Of a DNA stretch of 64,000 bases, positions 36,738 to 47,481 are shown piece by piece. The notes under the pieces are model-generated. The model was not told where the DNA came from and made no database searches. It saw only the letters and a list, made by a program, of their open reading frames with translations. A program made the position numbers and the translations under genes. How positions within the stretch are numbered: position 1 is the first letter of the stretch; each line of letters opens with the position of its first letter. The stretch is from contig NZ_JACDXT010000001.1 of assembly GCF_016464015.1 (NCBI RefSeq), positions 62,001 through 126,000 on the forward strand. Reading direction: 5' to 3'. Source of the DNA: Psychrobacter sp. bablab_jr014. GTDB taxonomy: Bacteria; Pseudomonadota; Gammaproteobacteria; Pseudomonadales; Moraxellaceae.

Positions 36738-38510
36738 TTAGCGGTCACAATCCGCCATGACGATATCAATCGATGCCAGATACATAATCGCATCAGATAC
36801 CAGCGAGCCATTAATCACCGATGGCATCTGCTGCAAATGCGCAAACGTCGGGGTGCGAATGCGCGTGCGATAGCTCATGGTGGCGCGATCTGAGGTCACA
36901 TAATAACTGTTGATGCCTTTGGTCGCTTCAACCATCATCGCGCTCTCGCCAGCGGGCATTACAGGGCCCCACGATACCGATAAGAAGTGGTTAATCAAAG
37001 TCTCAATGTCGTTTAGCGTGCGGTCTTTGGGTGGTGGTACAGCCAGCGGATGGTCAGCCTTATACGGACCTTGCGGCATATGGTCAAGACACTGACGGAT
37101 GATGCGCAGCGACTGACGAATCTCTTCAACCTTGATCACGCAGCGGTCGTAGGCATCGCCGTTGTAACCAATCGGCACTTCAAAATCAAAGTTTTCATAG
37201 CCCATGTATGGACGCGCTTTACGCAAGTCAAAATCAATACCTGTGGCACGTAAACCTGCGCCTGTCACGCCCCATGCGAGGGCTTGCTTGGCATCGTACT
37301 GTGCCACGTTTTGGGTACGTCCTTTTAATACGCTGTTTTGCAGCGCTGCTTTGACATATTCATCCAAACGCTTGGGCATCCAGTCAAGGAACTCGCGCAC
37401 CAAACGCTGCCAGCCGCGTGGCAAGTCCGCTGCTGTGCCACCGATGCGGAACCACGCAGGATGCATGCGATAGCCTGTCACCGCCTCTATCACGTCATAG
37501 GCTTTTTGGCGGTCGGTAAACATATAGAATACAGGCGTCATACCACCGGCATCCTGAATAAAGGTACCGACATACAATAAGTTATTGGTAATACGGAAAA
37601 ATTCACTCATCATCACGCGGATGGTTTGAGCGCGGTCAGGCACGGTAATGCCCGCCAGCTTTTCGACCGCCATCACATACGGCAGCTCGTTCATCACCCC
37701 GCCGAGGTAATCAATACGGTCGGTATAGGGAATGTATGAGTGCCACGTCTGACGCTCTGCCATCTTTTCAGCGCCGCGATGGTGATAGCCAATATCAGGG
37801 ATACAATCGACCACTTCCTCACCGTCCAGCTGCAATACAAGACGGAACGCACCGTGCGCTGAAGGGTGATTAGGACCGATGTTTAGGAACATAAAGTCCT
37901 CATCACGCCCTGAGCGTTTCATGCCCCACTCTTCAGGCACAAAACGCAGGTTTTCTTGCTCGTATTGCTGCTTGGCGGTGTTCAAAAAGTACGGCGTAAA
38001 TTCAGTAGCGCGCGCGTGATACTCTTTACGCAGCGGATGCCCTTCCCAATATTTGGGCAGCAAAATACGTGTCAAATGTGGATGACCATCAAACACAATG
38101 CCGAACATGTCCCACACTTCGCGCTCATACCAGTTGGCGTTTGGCCAAATTTTAGTGGCGCTGGGTAGGCTTAGTGATTCTTCGCTTAATGCCACCTTAA
38201 TACGCACATCGCTGTTACGCTCTAGCGACATCAAGTGATAAAACACCGTAAAGTCACTGTCAGGCAAGCCTTGGCGGTGCTGGCGCAAACGCTCATCAAT
38301 GGCGGATAAGTCAAACAAAGTCACATACGGCTTTGGCAATGTACGCAGATACATCAACACATCAAGCACGTCATTACGCGATACCCAAACAGTAGGAATC
38401 TCGTCGACTGTCTGCTGCACCACAAACTTGCCCGCAAATTTTTGTTCCAGCTCCGTGATGACTGCTGGTACGGATTTGATCTTATCTTTATTTTCAACGA
38501 CCGTGACCAT
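36738..38510 (-). CDS. nuoCD: NADH-quinone oxidoreductase fused subunits C/D
   Basis: A natural fusion of 590 residues, as in E. coli and Pseudomonas. NuoC occupies about residues 1-190 (with the [19 protein letters not shown] region), then NuoD starts near residue 200 with [20 protein letters not shown], whose HPSAHG lines the quinone site. GYHHRGAEK and [10 protein letters not shown] also match. AAGGAAG lies upstream of ATG 38510. Confidence 0.96.
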   Translation of the reverse strand: MVTVVENKDKIKSVPAVITELEQKFAGKFVVQQTVDEIPTVWVSRNDVLDVLMYLRTLPKPYVTLFDLSAIDERLRQHRQGLPDSDFTVFYHLMSLERNSDVRIKVALSEESLSLPSATKIWPNANWYEREVWDMFGIVFDGHPHLTRILLPKYWEGHPLRKEYHARATEFTPYFLNTAKQQYEQENLRFVPEEWGMKRSGRDEDFMFLNIGPNHPSAHGAFRLVLQLDGEEVVDCIPDIGYHHRGAEKMAERQTWHSYIPYTDRIDYLGGVMNELPYVMAVEKLAGITVPDRAQTIRVMMSEFFRITNNLLYVGTFIQDAGGMTPVFYMFTDRQKAYDVIEAVTGYRMHPAWFRIGGTAADLPRGWQRLVREFLDWMPKRLDEYVKAALQNSVLKGRTQNVAQYDAKQALAWGVTGAGLRATGIDFDLRKARPYMGYENFDFEVPIGYNGDAYDRCVIKVEEIRQSLRIIRQCLDHMPQGPYKADHPLAVPPPKDRTLNDIETLINHFLSVSWGPVMPAGESAMMVEATKGINSYYVTSDRATMSYRTRIRTPTFAHLQQMPSVINGSLVSDAIMYLASIDIVMADCDR

Positions 38511-38562
38511 GAATGATGTCTTCCTTCATTAATCCTAAAGGTACTATAATTGTGAGCGGGTG

Positions 38563-39234
38563 CTAATCGATACTGTCAGGGCTGCGCAAGTTTTTGACCG
38601 CGATTCTATCGGCTTGTTTGCGATCACGCTCAGGCGTCATCTGCGGCTGATAGATGCCTTGATCATTGACATAGATGCCTAACGGTCGACGCTCTTTAGT
38701 AATAGAGTCTTGCAGTAGCATCAACGCTTGGATCAAGGCCTCAGGGCGTGGCGGACAGCCTGGCACATAAACATCGACAGGAATGATTTTATCCACGCCT
38801 TGCACGACCGAATAGATATCGTACATACCGCCTGAGTTGGCACACGCGCCCATGGAGATGACCCACTTTGGCTCAAGCATTTGCTCGTACAGACGCTGAA
38901 TAACGGGCGCCATTTTAATAAAGCACGTACCTGCGACAATCATCACATCCGCCTGACGTGGGGAAGCACGAATAACCTCTGCGCCAAAGCGTGACAAATC
39001 GTGTACCGCTGTCAAGGTGGTGGCGTATTCTACGTAACAACAAGAAGTACCGAAGTTAAATGGCCATAGCGAATGCTTGCGTCCCCAGTTGGCACTGGCA
39101 TTTACCATCTCTTCTAGACGCCCCATAAACACATTTTTATTGACCTCATCTTCGATAGGGTCGTTTACGGTTTGGCGGGTCTGTGCAGGATAGGTTTCTG
39201 CATCAGGATCGGCTTTGGTCAATGTGTATTTCAT
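38563..39234 (-). CDS. nuoB: NADH-quinone oxidoreductase subunit B
   Basis: Holds terminal cluster N2, which passes electrons to quinone. The four ligand cysteines appear in [19 protein letters not shown] and [12 protein letters not shown] 39234 has AAAGG 9 bases upstream; an in-frame TTG at 39243 lies closer to it. About 223 residues, typical. Confidence 0.96.
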   Translation of the reverse strand: MKYTLTKADPDAETYPAQTRQTVNDPIEDEVNKNVFMGRLEEMVNASANWGRKHSLWPFNFGTSCCYVEYATTLTAVHDLSRFGAEVIRASPRQADVMIVAGTCFIKMAPVIQRLYEQMLEPKWVISMGACANSGGMYDIYSVVQGVDKIIPVDVYVPGCPPRPEALIQALMLLQDSITKERRPLGIYVNDQGIYQPQMTPERDRKQADRIAVKNLRSPDSID

Positions 39235-39319
39235 AACATACAACCTTTATATTCAGCACAAGGCAACAACCCACGACCTGAGCCGTTATCGTTGATACCT
39301 TTCGTGCCTGATTTTGGCG

Positions 39320-39946
39320 TTAGCGCAATTTAGTGTTCGATGAAGCCGCAGGCTGCGCAAAGTCTACAGACGTAATGTTGCCTGTAGTATTGATATGATC
39401 AATATTTTCTAAGTGACGACGATTGGCTTCGATGTTGTTTGAGACATTGATTTGTCCAGAAGACTGCGCAGGCACTTTGCCTGTTGGGTCAGTGACCAGC
39501 TCATCAACCCCATCAAAGCGGGTGATGTCTGCCAAATTAAAGCCAGCAGGCGCAGCAGATAAACGCGGGGTTTTGCGTCTTTTGTCCGCAGGCGCCCAAT
39601 TAAGCGCGCCCAGACTCAAGGCGTAAACCAGACCGATAAGCAAATCAATGATGAAGGTGGCAGCGGCAATATAGCCTGTCCAGCCTGACTCAAGAACAGA
39701 GACGGAATAGGCGTAGAGATAGAGGGCCTCTAAGTCGAAAATGACAAAAAAGATGGCCACCAAATAAAATTTAGCAGACAAACGAATACGGGCATTACCC
39801 GCTCCGGCAACACCCGCTTCAAAAATCTCTTCTTTTTGTGATCCTTTGGAACGTCCACCCAACAGACGGGGAACGGCAAGCATAAAGACGACCAAGCCGA
39901 TAGCGGCTAAAATAAAAGCAACGGCTGACCAATTTAAGGCAGACAT
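39320..39946 (-). CDS. nuoA: NADH-quinone oxidoreductase subunit A, C-terminally extended
   Basis: First gene of the operon. The conserved three-helix core is complete: FEAGVAGAGNARIRLSAKFY, then FFVIFDLEALYLYAYSV with its acidic pair, ending near GALNWAP at residue 119. The protein goes on for about 90 residues (total 208), against about 137-147 in E. coli or P. aeruginosa, with a polar tail rich in Asn, Thr and Ser. GAGGAG lies about 11 bases before ATG 39946. The frame is undisturbed, so the tail is genuine coding sequence unless a sequencing error removed an early stop. Confidence 0.94.
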   Translation of the reverse strand: MSALNWSAVAFILAAIGLVVFMLAVPRLLGGRSKGSQKEEIFEAGVAGAGNARIRLSAKFYLVAIFFVIFDLEALYLYAYSVSVLESGWTGYIAAATFIIDLLIGLVYALSLGALNWAPADKRRKTPRLSAAPAGFNLADITRFDGVDELVTDPTGKVPAQSSGQINVSNNIEANRRHLENIDHINTTGNITSVDFAQPAASSNTKLR

Positions 39947-40787
39947 GATAATACGCGCTCCTCACTCATTCGAGTGTCATAAGCCATCATCATCTAACAT
40001 ACCCTTTTTGGGTATATTTGACGCAGTAAAACACAAAGTGCTGTGTTGATAATAGCCAATTATCATGACGCTATGAATATGCGGCATATTGAATATATGT
40101 TTACCGCGACCCTAAACGAGCGCTTATCGTGTCGCTAGGTCAAATCATTAAATCAATATCATTTGTTCTCATGTCACTGATTTAATAATTCATTACAAAT
40201 CATGCCTTACGACATGACAACTGGCGTTGAATATCTATATATGTACATCAAATACCAAAGCCAAACAGACCCTGCTGATATACTGACAGTTATACACGAC
40301 ATAAGGTAGGAATAACGTGGTGTGTCAATAATAGGCTAGCAGTAAAATATAGTTAATAAAGGCGACAAAACGTCAATATTAACTTAATAGTTGCATGGCA
40401 GTGACAAAATATTATGTATTTATATATCTAGGTAGACATTGTAAACCAAATACACCTAATTGCAACCCACTAGACCCCTTGTACGCCCACTAAATAATGT
40501 GACATAACGTTGCTAAATTATACTCCACATAAGCCGAACGACATTAGAAAATATCATTACAGAAAGGCGTCTACAGCGGTATTTTAGCGACAAGAAAAAT
40601 AAAAAATTCTAAGTATTTTGACAGGTATCACTTGATAATACTCTTTGACATAAACTAACGAAATAACCAATATTATTCGCTATTTACCCGTCATTACTAC
40701 TGTTTGCTTTCATTTCATTACTTATAAGCTCGCTCTTTTTTCGCATCAGACCAAACCTTTATTTTGGCAAAAACATCCTTGCCGCAA
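39947..40787. other. Long non-coding region upstream of the nuo operon
   Basis: About 840 bp, AT-rich (runs such as TATGTATTTATATATC), with no ORF having a ribosome-binding site. It should contain the nuo promoter and leader. The only clear structure near nuoA is the palindrome at 39999-40015. I see no further gene or RNA that I can name. Confidence 0.5.
39999..40015. promoter_or_regulatory. Palindrome in the nuo leader
   Basis: ATACCC and GGGTAT flank five T: a perfect inverted repeat 53 bases upstream of nuoA. On the minus strand the loop is five A. It could be an operator for nuo control or an RNA hairpin. No T-tract follows on the minus strand, so it is not a terminator. Confidence 0.35.
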
Positions 40788-40826
40788 ATAAAAAAACAGC
40801 GCCCAAAAATTGAGCGCCGTTTCTTA
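40788..40826 (-). terminator. Intrinsic terminator of a short orphan transcript
   Basis: On the minus strand CGGCGCTC, loop AATTTTT, GGGCGCTG (eight pairs including two G-U), then seven T. No annotated minus-strand gene ends nearby; rnhB stops about 380 bases upstream. It therefore suggests a small transcript coming from around 41.0 kb. Confidence 0.65.
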
Positions 40827-40869
40827 CAATAAAATGTAAGACAATTTTACAAACCATCTTAGGCAAGAA

Positions 40870-40968
40870 TTATGTACTGGTCGGTCCACGGATACGCTTA
40901 ACCAACCTTTCCTGTCGTAAATTTAAAGCTCTGCTGCAGATAAGCCTGCGAGCATAATAGTAAGGCAT
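40870..40968 (-). CDS. Candidate small basic protein (32 residues)
   Basis: A minus-strand ATG-to-TAA frame starting MPYYYARR and ending KRIRGPTST, strongly basic, with three Tyr in a row. It overlaps the 23-residue frame at 40923-40994 in another register and lies before the terminator at 40788-40826. It has no Shine-Dalgarno of its own; translation could depend on the overlapping frame. The Tyr run recalls attenuator leader peptides, but no aromatic gene follows. Low certainty. Confidence 0.3.
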   Translation of the reverse strand: MPYYYARRLICSRALNLRQERLVKRIRGPTST

Positions 40969-40994
40969 TGCATTGATAAGCGTTTATTTATCAT
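40923..40994 (-). CDS. Candidate leader peptide or small protein (23 residues)
   Basis: A minus-strand frame starting MINKRLSMQC with AAAGGA 6 bases before the ATG, the best ribosome-binding site in this gap. The peptide has a basic start and a hydrophobic rest. It may be a small secreted or membrane peptide, or only a leader for the overlapping 32-residue frame. No homologue known to me. Confidence 0.3.
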   Translation of the reverse strand: MINKRLSMQCLTIMLAGLSAAEL

Positions 40995-41207
40995 ATCGTG
41001 TCCTTTGAAGTAGGTCGTCAATGCTACAACGAGAGGGAACCACTAACTTTATTGCTAAAGTGTATCTGAATGTATATTGTCGCCATATTACTACAAAATA
41101 TTTGCATGTAAAACGAAATATTACCTAAGATACAATTTCTTTGCCTATGATAAATAAGAGTTTTTTCCGAATAAACGGTATTATTATCGATGGTTTTAAC
41201 GCGTGGA

Positions 41208-42059
41208 TTATGTTGCAACTAAACGCTTAATCGGCCCAAAACTGCGCCGATGTTCAGCCAATATTCCACGCGTTTCGATGGCTTCTAAATGCGCTTTGGT
41301 TGGATAGCCTTTATGCTTATCAATGGCATAGTGGGGATATTGCTCTGCTAAGGCATACATCTGCGCATCACGACTGACTTTTGCCAAGATACTCGCGGCA
41401 GCAATACTGCTGTGGCGCGCATCGCCCTTTACCCATGCTTCAGAAACGATAGCATCATGGGGTACGCCAATGCGCTCAAACTCAGCAATATCCCATTCAG
41501 GACAGCGATTGCCATCGAACAGCGCCTGCACTATCGGTAGGCGCGTCGCATTCTTAAGCGCATGATTACCCGCCATACATTTAATCAATATCTCAACCAC
41601 CAAACGCATACCCAGCATGGTCGCCTGCAAGATATTGACTTGATCAATCACCGCGGCAGGTACGTCTGCAATCACATAACCAAGTGCGTGCTGCTGCACC
41701 AATGGATACAGCGTATCGCGCTTTTTTTCGCTGAGCTTTTTGGAGTCGGTCAAAATGCTGAGCGGCGTCTCGTTTAACACGCCCTCCTCAATCAAGCCTG
41801 ACCACGACGCGGGTAATATTGCTGCTCCGACCGTCACACTGCCCAGTAATGGCCCACGCCCTGCTTCATCTATCCCGATTTGCAGCATCTCTTTTGGTTC
41901 TTGCACAAAAAACGCATCAATCGCCTGCGGATGCAGCTTCCCTGTCAATGTGATTGGCGCGGCAAGGCTAATGCACTGACCTTGATGCATGACGTGCGTT
42001 ATCTGCTCATAAATCTCTATCATCGCTTCGACTGACATAAATAGGCTCTTACTCATCAT
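41208..42059 (-). CDS. rnhB: Ribonuclease HII
   Basis: Removes ribonucleotides and RNA primers from DNA-RNA hybrids. Catalytic motif [15 protein letters not shown] has the first Asp-Glu pair; further on come [32 protein letters not shown] and the HKGYPTKAH segment. The conserved core starts about 60 residues after the chosen Met, so the protein is longer at the N-terminus than E. coli RnhB (198). The true start is uncertain among 42059, 42056, 42038 and 42023; the frame is open into lpxB to 42146. It follows lpxB on the same strand, the common lpxB-rnhB order. Confidence 0.9.
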   Translation of the reverse strand: MMSKSLFMSVEAMIEIYEQITHVMHQGQCISLAAPITLTGKLHPQAIDAFFVQEPKEMLQIGIDEAGRGPLLGSVTVGAAILPASWSGLIEEGVLNETPLSILTDSKKLSEKKRDTLYPLVQQHALGYVIADVPAAVIDQVNILQATMLGMRLVVEILIKCMAGNHALKNATRLPIVQALFDGNRCPEWDIAEFERIGVPHDAIVSEAWVKGDARHSSIAAASILAKVSRDAQMYALAEQYPHYAIDKHKGYPTKAHLEAIETRGILAEHRRSFGPIKRLVAT

Positions 42060-42093
42060 TGATATGAAATACGGATTACCATAAACACAGCGG

Positions 42094-43386
42094 TTATTGG
42101 TACATTGAGCGACGCTGCGCATGCTCATGCAGATACCACGCCTCAATCACACTGTCTGCTGGGCTGTGGTTGCTTTGCTGCTCAAGTGTGGTTTTGGTCG
42201 CGATAAGCGCACGCAGCTGTTCTTCATAAGCCCGTGATTGTAGCTGCTGCTTGATGGTGCGGCTGATATTTGCGCCATTGGCGTCCTCTTGAATCAATTC
42301 AGGCACAATCATGTCTTGCGCCAAAATATTAGGCAGCGCCACATAGGGAACTTTCACCAGACGCTTGGCGATTTGATACGTTAAGTTGTTCAGCTGATAC
42401 ATCACGACCATCGGGCGTTCAAGTAACATCGCTTCAAGCGTGGCCGTCCCTGAGGCCAACAATATCAAATCCGCCGCTGCCATCGCCTGTTGGCTAAAGT
42501 TTGGCTGCGAGGCATCGTACACCACGACAATGGCTTGCTGCATCGCCTCTGGATAACTATCTACAATATCTTGTACGATATATTGATGGTTTTGGTCGAC
42601 AGTCGGAATGATAAAGCACAGCTCTGGGTCAAGTATCAGCAGTTTTTGAATGCCTTCAAGCATCGGCGGCAAAATTGCGGTGATTTCACTGCGCCGAGAA
42701 CCTGGCATCACGCAGATTAAATGACTCACCACCTCAAAGCGCTGGGTAAAATACTGCTGCAAGCCATCATGATGCCACACCAAAGCACTGCGCTGTTTCA
42801 TCATTGGCGTCTCAATCAGTGCCTTATCTAGCGTATGCAATAGCGGATGCCCCACACATACGGCAGGATGTCCGTAACGCTCATAAACAGGTAATTCAAA
42901 AGGAAACAAACACAAGACCAGATGCGTCGCTGCCATAATGCCGTGAATGCGCGACTCACGCCATGCCCAAATAGATGGGCTGACATATTGCACGCAAAAC
43001 ACGCCTTTGGGCTTGAGCTTTTTTGCTACGCGCAGGTTAAAGTCAGGCGCATCTACGCCAACGAACCAATCAATCTTTTCTTTGGCAAATGCCTCCAGCA
43101 GCTCACGGCGCGCTTGGAGCAAATCGGGCAACTGAGAGAGCACTTCCACCAAGCCCATGACCGCAAGGCGCTCTAGCGGAAAAATACTGTGCAGCCCTTC
43201 AGCACGCATCTTGTCACCGCCAACACCGACCCACACGATATCGCCGCGCAGCGCATTCATTTGCCGCATAAAGTCTGCGCCCAAGCTGTCGCCTGACACT
43301 TCACCAGCGACAATACCAATAATCAATGGCGGGTTGGATGCTGTGGCGGCATTTGGCACAGCGGGCAAGGATGTCGAATCACTCAT
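42094..43386 (-). CDS. lpxB: Lipid-A-disaccharide synthase
   Basis: A GT-B glycosyltransferase that joins UDP-diacylglucosamine and lipid X to make the lipid A disaccharide at the inner membrane. [18 protein letters not shown] at the N-terminus and [14 protein letters not shown] in the middle are diagnostic; MPGSRRSEI opens the UDP-binding half. 430 residues, a little above E. coli (382), with an N-terminal Ala/Pro-rich lead and a polar C-terminus. It is followed by rnhB. Confidence 0.95.
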   Translation of the reverse strand: MSDSTSLPAVPNAATASNPPLIIGIVAGEVSGDSLGADFMRQMNALRGDIVWVGVGGDKMRAEGLHSIFPLERLAVMGLVEVLSQLPDLLQARRELLEAFAKEKIDWFVGVDAPDFNLRVAKKLKPKGVFCVQYVSPSIWAWRESRIHGIMAATHLVLCLFPFELPVYERYGHPAVCVGHPLLHTLDKALIETPMMKQRSALVWHHDGLQQYFTQRFEVVSHLICVMPGSRRSEITAILPPMLEGIQKLLILDPELCFIIPTVDQNHQYIVQDIVDSYPEAMQQAIVVVYDASQPNFSQQAMAAADLILLASGTATLEAMLLERPMVVMYQLNNLTYQIAKRLVKVPYVALPNILAQDMIVPELIQEDANGANISRTIKQQLQSRAYEEQLRALIATKTTLEQQSNHSPADSVIEAWYLHEHAQRRSMYQ

Positions 43387-43563
43387 AGCAGGCTCTTAAT
43401 GTCTGATGCAATCAATATAAAGGGGAAATAACCCGCAAGTATAACAAAGTTTTGTTTTTCACATTCCAGTTATCAGGGAATTAACTTGCGACAACGCTTG
43501 TCAACCTCAGGTTTTGTCCGCATAATGGATTACTCCTATTCATTAGCTAGACGACAGATAATC

Positions 43564-44646
43564 ATGACAACACCAGCTACTCATAATGCAGATATTGATG
43601 ACGTGAATATTGAACAATTCATTCCTTTGATTACCCCAAGCGAGCTAAAAAAAGAGCTACCACTCACCGACGCAGCATACAATACTGTATTGCACGGTCG
43701 CCAAACCATCCAAAACATTTTGGATGGCAAAGACAAGCGTATCTTTGTGGTTATCGGCCCTTGCTCCATCCATGACATCAAGGCCGCGCACGAGTATGCC
43801 GACCGCTTAGCCACATTGGCAAAAGAGATTGAAGACTCTATCTTTGTCGTCATGCGTGTCTATTTTGAAAAGCCGCGTACCACCGTCGGCTGGAAAGGCT
43901 TGATTAATGACCCTGACATGAACGACAGCTTTGATATTGAAAAAGGCCTGCGTACCGCGCGTAAGCTATTGATTGACCTCAATGAAAAAGGTCTGCCCTG
44001 TGCCACCGAAGCGCTTGACCCAAATACGCCGCAGTACATCCAAGATCTAATCAGCTGGTCAGCGATTGGCGCGCGTACCACCGAGAGCCAAACGCACCGC
44101 GAAATGAGCTCAGGCTTGTCTTGCCCAGTCGGCTTTAAAAACGGTACTGATGGCGGTATGACAGTTGCGGTTAACGCCATGCAAGCGGTCAAAGCAGGTC
44201 ACAGCTTCCTTGGTCTGTCTTCAGACGGTCAAGTGTCTATCATCAAATCAAAAGGCAACCCATACGCGCACGTGGTACTACGCGGCGGTAACGGCAAGCC
44301 AAACTATGATGAAACGGCGGTTGCCCAAGCAGAAAACGAGCTAGAAAAAGGCAAAACCAGCACCAAAATTATGATTGACTCAAGTCATGCCAACTCAGGC
44401 AAAGACCCATACTTGCAGCCGATGGTCATCCAAAACGTGGCTGAGCAAATCGCCAATGGCAACAAATCTATCATTGGTCTGATGATTGAAAGCCACCTAA
44501 AAGGCGGGCGCCAAGACTTAACTGCTGACCTCAGCAAGTTAGAATACGGCAAATCAATCACCGATGGCTGCCTTGACTGGGAAAGCACGGTCGCCGCGCT
44601 AAACAACTTGCGCGACACCATCAAAGACGTATTGCCAAACCGTTAA
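43564..44646 (+). CDS. 3-deoxy-7-phosphoheptulonate synthase, class I
   Basis: First enzyme of the shikimate pathway (AroF/AroG/AroH type), condensing phosphoenolpyruvate and erythrose 4-phosphate. Metal and substrate segments: VVIGPCSIHD, MRVYFEKPRTTVGWKGLIND, ARTTESQTHREMSSGLSCPV, FKNGTDGG, and DSSHANSGKDP. The N-terminal regulatory helix is present, so feedback inhibition by an aromatic amino acid is likely; which one cannot be read with confidence. I chose ATG 43564 (360 residues, close to E. coli's 350-356); the frame is open from 43486. The ribosome-binding site is weak. It converges with pepN. Confidence 0.93.
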   Translation: MTTPATHNADIDDVNIEQFIPLITPSELKKELPLTDAAYNTVLHGRQTIQNILDGKDKRIFVVIGPCSIHDIKAAHEYADRLATLAKEIEDSIFVVMRVYFEKPRTTVGWKGLINDPDMNDSFDIEKGLRTARKLLIDLNEKGLPCATEALDPNTPQYIQDLISWSAIGARTTESQTHREMSSGLSCPVGFKNGTDGGMTVAVNAMQAVKAGHSFLGLSSDGQVSIIKSKGNPYAHVVLRGGNGKPNYDETAVAQAENELEKGKTSTKIMIDSSHANSGKDPYLQPMVIQNVAEQIANGNKSIIGLMIESHLKGGRQDLTADLSKLEYGKSITDGCLDWESTVAALNNLRDTIKDVLPNR

Positions 44647-44658
44647 TTGCATAACACA

Positions 44659-44693
44659 CAAAAAAGCCCATCACAGACGATGGGCTTTTTTTT
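44659..44693. terminator. Intrinsic terminator after DAHP synthase
   Basis: AGCCCATC and GATGGGCT form a perfect 8-bp stem around ACAGAC, with A-tract before and eight T after. It lies just 13 bases past the stop codon. Confidence 0.87.
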
Positions 44694-44720
44694 GGCTGGG
44701 ATTTTACAATTATTGCCTGA

Positions 44721-44753
44721 TAAAAAACGATTTCACGATAAGGATGTATCGTT
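44721..44753 (-). terminator. Possible pepN terminator
   Basis: On the minus strand AACGAT and ATCGTT can pair around a 16-base loop and run into six T. The stem is short, so this is a weaker candidate than the one at 44659-44693, which could also serve pepN. Confidence 0.4.
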
Positions 44754-44814
44754 AAGTATAGAGCGCTGCCCTATGGTTTCAGCAGCACCGTATAGTTATC
44801 ACCTTTCACCAAAA

Positions 44815-47445
44815 TTAGCGGTTTGCCGCGCCCAATACACTGTCCAAGCTTTCACGCACGTGCTTAGATTGCGCTTTGTCTCTAAGCGCTTGCAAATGAC
44901 GCTGCGCCATCTCGCGTTTACTCGGTACTAAAGTGTACCAACGAGCCAGCACTTGTACCAAGCGTGAGGCAATCACAGGGTTGCTCTCATCCAGCTTTGC
45001 CACTGCTTGGGTGTATAAGTCCAAGCCTTCAGGCGTCCATAAGACCGTAGGCTGGGTGGTAAAGGCGCTGATGACTGAGCGCACACGGTTGGGCGTGTTC
45101 CAATCAAAGTCAGGATGCGCGAGCAGTGCCTCGATGTCAGCAACACTGACTTGCTCTGCCGATGCCTGCGCGCTAAACCACAAATCAATGACCAAGTCAT
45201 CGGCTTTAAAGCGCTCATAAAAGTCATGCAGCTGCGCCTCGTAGCCTGATACTTGATGATCCACCAAGACCTTGAGCGCGCCAAAGCGTTCAGTCATACA
45301 GGCCGCCGACTCATACTGCTGCACCGTCCACTCTGCCGCGTTATTAACACCTGCGGTTAATGCCATATCTAACACCACATTACGCAGCGCACGCATGCTA
45401 CGCGCCTCGGCGCTGTCATCATAGTCAGTGATAGGCATTGACTCATAAAGTGGCTGCCACACGTCCGCCAAATGCGTCGCGACTTGCTGATACAAGCCAT
45501 CGCGCTTGGCTTTGACCACATCTGGATCGTAATCGGTGCTGATGCCCGATGCCAACTCGCGCGGAGATGGAATATCGAGCAGACGCGCCGCCAGCATGGC
45601 GTCTTCTTTTGCTAAGTTTGGTAGCGTGTTTGCTAATGCATCTAGATAAACTGCTGGTGCATGGTTTTGTAGCAAGATGCGATTGACCAGCATTTGCGTC
45701 ACCTGCCAGCGGTTAAAACCATTGGTCTCATGCGTCAATAAGAACGCCAAGTCGGCATCTTGATAGTCAAAGTTCAGCTGCACAGGCGCGCTAAAGTCGC
45801 GCAGTAGCGATACCACAGGCGCGCCCGTGATATTATCAAAGCGATAAGTCTGCGTCTCTTTATCGAGCAGCAGCATGTCTTCGGCGACGATTTTCCCTGA
45901 GTCTTTATCAAACACAGCCGTTGCGACAGGAATGGGTAGTGCCTTTGGTGCGTCAAAACCAGCTACATGGCGCGTCTTTTGCGTCAAGGTAATCTCAAGC
46001 GTTTGCGTTTCGGCATCATAATTTTGATGCCCTGAGACCACAGGGGTGCCTGGCTGACGATACCAATCGATAAACGACAATACACGCTCATCGGCAACGC
46101 TCAGCGCCGATAAAAAGTCCTCAACCGTCACCGCCTGCCCATCGTAACGGCGGAAATATTCATCCGTACCTTGACGGAATTTTTCTTTACCCAGCATATT
46201 AGCGAGCATACGCACGATTTCTGCGCCTTTTTCATATACTGTCGTGGTGTAGAAATTATTAATCTCAACAAAGCTCTCAGGACGTACAGGATGCGCCAGT
46301 GGACCTGCATCTTCATTAAACTGGTAAGCACGCAAGGTCGCGACATCGTCAATACGCTGCACCGCTGCTGACTGCTGATCGGCAGAAAACGACTGGTCGC
46401 GAAACACGGTAAAGCCTTCTTTTAAGCACAGCTGAAACCAATCGCGGCAGGTGATGCGGTTGCCCGTCCAGTTATGAAAATATTCGTGCGCGATGACGGC
46501 TTTGACATTAAAGCTGCGTGCATCGGTCGTGGTTTCAGGGCTTGAGAGCACGCACGCGGTGTTAAAGATATTTAAGCCCTTATTTTCCATCGCACCCATA
46601 TTAAACTGACTGACCGCCACAATCATATAACGGTCGAGATCATAAACACAGCCGTAGTTGTCTTCATCCCACGCCATGGCGTCTTTGAGCGCTTGCATAC
46701 CCACGTGACATTTATCCATGTCTGCCGCCTTGGCATACACCTCAAGCAACACCTCGCGTCCATCGCTCGTGGTGTAATGGTCGGTCAATACGTCTAGATT
46801 CGCCACCACGCAGGCGAATAAGTAACTGGGCTTGTGCGTGGGGTCATGCCAGATGGCGTAATGGCGCTCAGGCGCGTCCGCCACCTCGCCTTGCTCAACC
46901 AAATTACCGTTGGCAAGTAGCGTCGGATAGCGCTTGTCCGCTTCCAAACGTGTGGTAAATACCGACAATACGTCAGGGCGGTCAGGATACGGCGTGATTC
47001 TGCGAAAACCTTCAGGCTCACATTGAGTGACGAACATGGTCTCGTCCCCCGTACCTGCTTTATATAAGCCCTCTAGCATCGTGTTGGTCTGCGGGCAAAT
47101 ACGCACCTCTGTGCGTAGCTCAAATGTCGCTGGCGCATCATGCAGCGTCAAGCGGCCATCGCTGTGCGTATAAGCGCTGTCATTCACACGCGCATCATCA
47201 ATATACAGCGCCTCAATGTGCATATCTTCTGCGTACAGCGACACCTCGCCTGCCACGTCTCGCGTGATTTGTAGACGTCCTTCGACCGTCGCATCGTCTT
47301 CAAACAGACGAATATCCAGCGCGACATTTTCGATTGTATATTTTGGTGCTTCATAGTCACGCAGATATATTTTTTGTGGTTCAGGCTGGTGCGCAGGCGC
47401 ATCAGGTACAGCAGTATCGATGATTTGAGAGTCATTATTAGCCAT
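44815..47445 (-). CDS. pepN: Aminopeptidase N
   Basis: A cytosolic zinc aminopeptidase (M1 family) of 876 residues that trims N-terminal amino acids in the last steps of protein breakdown. The GAMENKG substrate motif is followed by the zinc site HEYFHNWTGNRITCRDW and the downstream Glu in LKEGFTVFRDQ. A long helical C-terminal domain follows. ATG 47445 has AGGA 6 bases upstream; the frame is open to 47502, but that part is a hydrophobic run with no support. A terminator-like hairpin sits in its leader at 47482-47513. Confidence 0.95.
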   Translation of the reverse strand: MANNDSQIIDTAVPDAPAHQPEPQKIYLRDYEAPKYTIENVALDIRLFEDDATVEGRLQITRDVAGEVSLYAEDMHIEALYIDDARVNDSAYTHSDGRLTLHDAPATFELRTEVRICPQTNTMLEGLYKAGTGDETMFVTQCEPEGFRRITPYPDRPDVLSVFTTRLEADKRYPTLLANGNLVEQGEVADAPERHYAIWHDPTHKPSYLFACVVANLDVLTDHYTTSDGREVLLEVYAKAADMDKCHVGMQALKDAMAWDEDNYGCVYDLDRYMIVAVSQFNMGAMENKGLNIFNTACVLSSPETTTDARSFNVKAVIAHEYFHNWTGNRITCRDWFQLCLKEGFTVFRDQSFSADQQSAAVQRIDDVATLRAYQFNEDAGPLAHPVRPESFVEINNFYTTTVYEKGAEIVRMLANMLGKEKFRQGTDEYFRRYDGQAVTVEDFLSALSVADERVLSFIDWYRQPGTPVVSGHQNYDAETQTLEITLTQKTRHVAGFDAPKALPIPVATAVFDKDSGKIVAEDMLLLDKETQTYRFDNITGAPVVSLLRDFSAPVQLNFDYQDADLAFLLTHETNGFNRWQVTQMLVNRILLQNHAPAVYLDALANTLPNLAKEDAMLAARLLDIPSPRELASGISTDYDPDVVKAKRDGLYQQVATHLADVWQPLYESMPITDYDDSAEARSMRALRNVVLDMALTAGVNNAAEWTVQQYESAACMTERFGALKVLVDHQVSGYEAQLHDFYERFKADDLVIDLWFSAQASAEQVSVADIEALLAHPDFDWNTPNRVRSVISAFTTQPTVLWTPEGLDLYTQAVAKLDESNPVIASRLVQVLARWYTLVPSKREMAQRHLQALRDKAQSKHVRESLDSVLGAANR

Positions 47446-47481
47446 GGTCATTCCTATAATTATGATAAAAAACGTGGCGAT

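Noticed and set aside
40618-40646. TTGACA followed by TAATAC as a promoter
   Set aside because: The spacing is about 10 bases, too short for a sigma-70 promoter, and no plus-strand gene follows.
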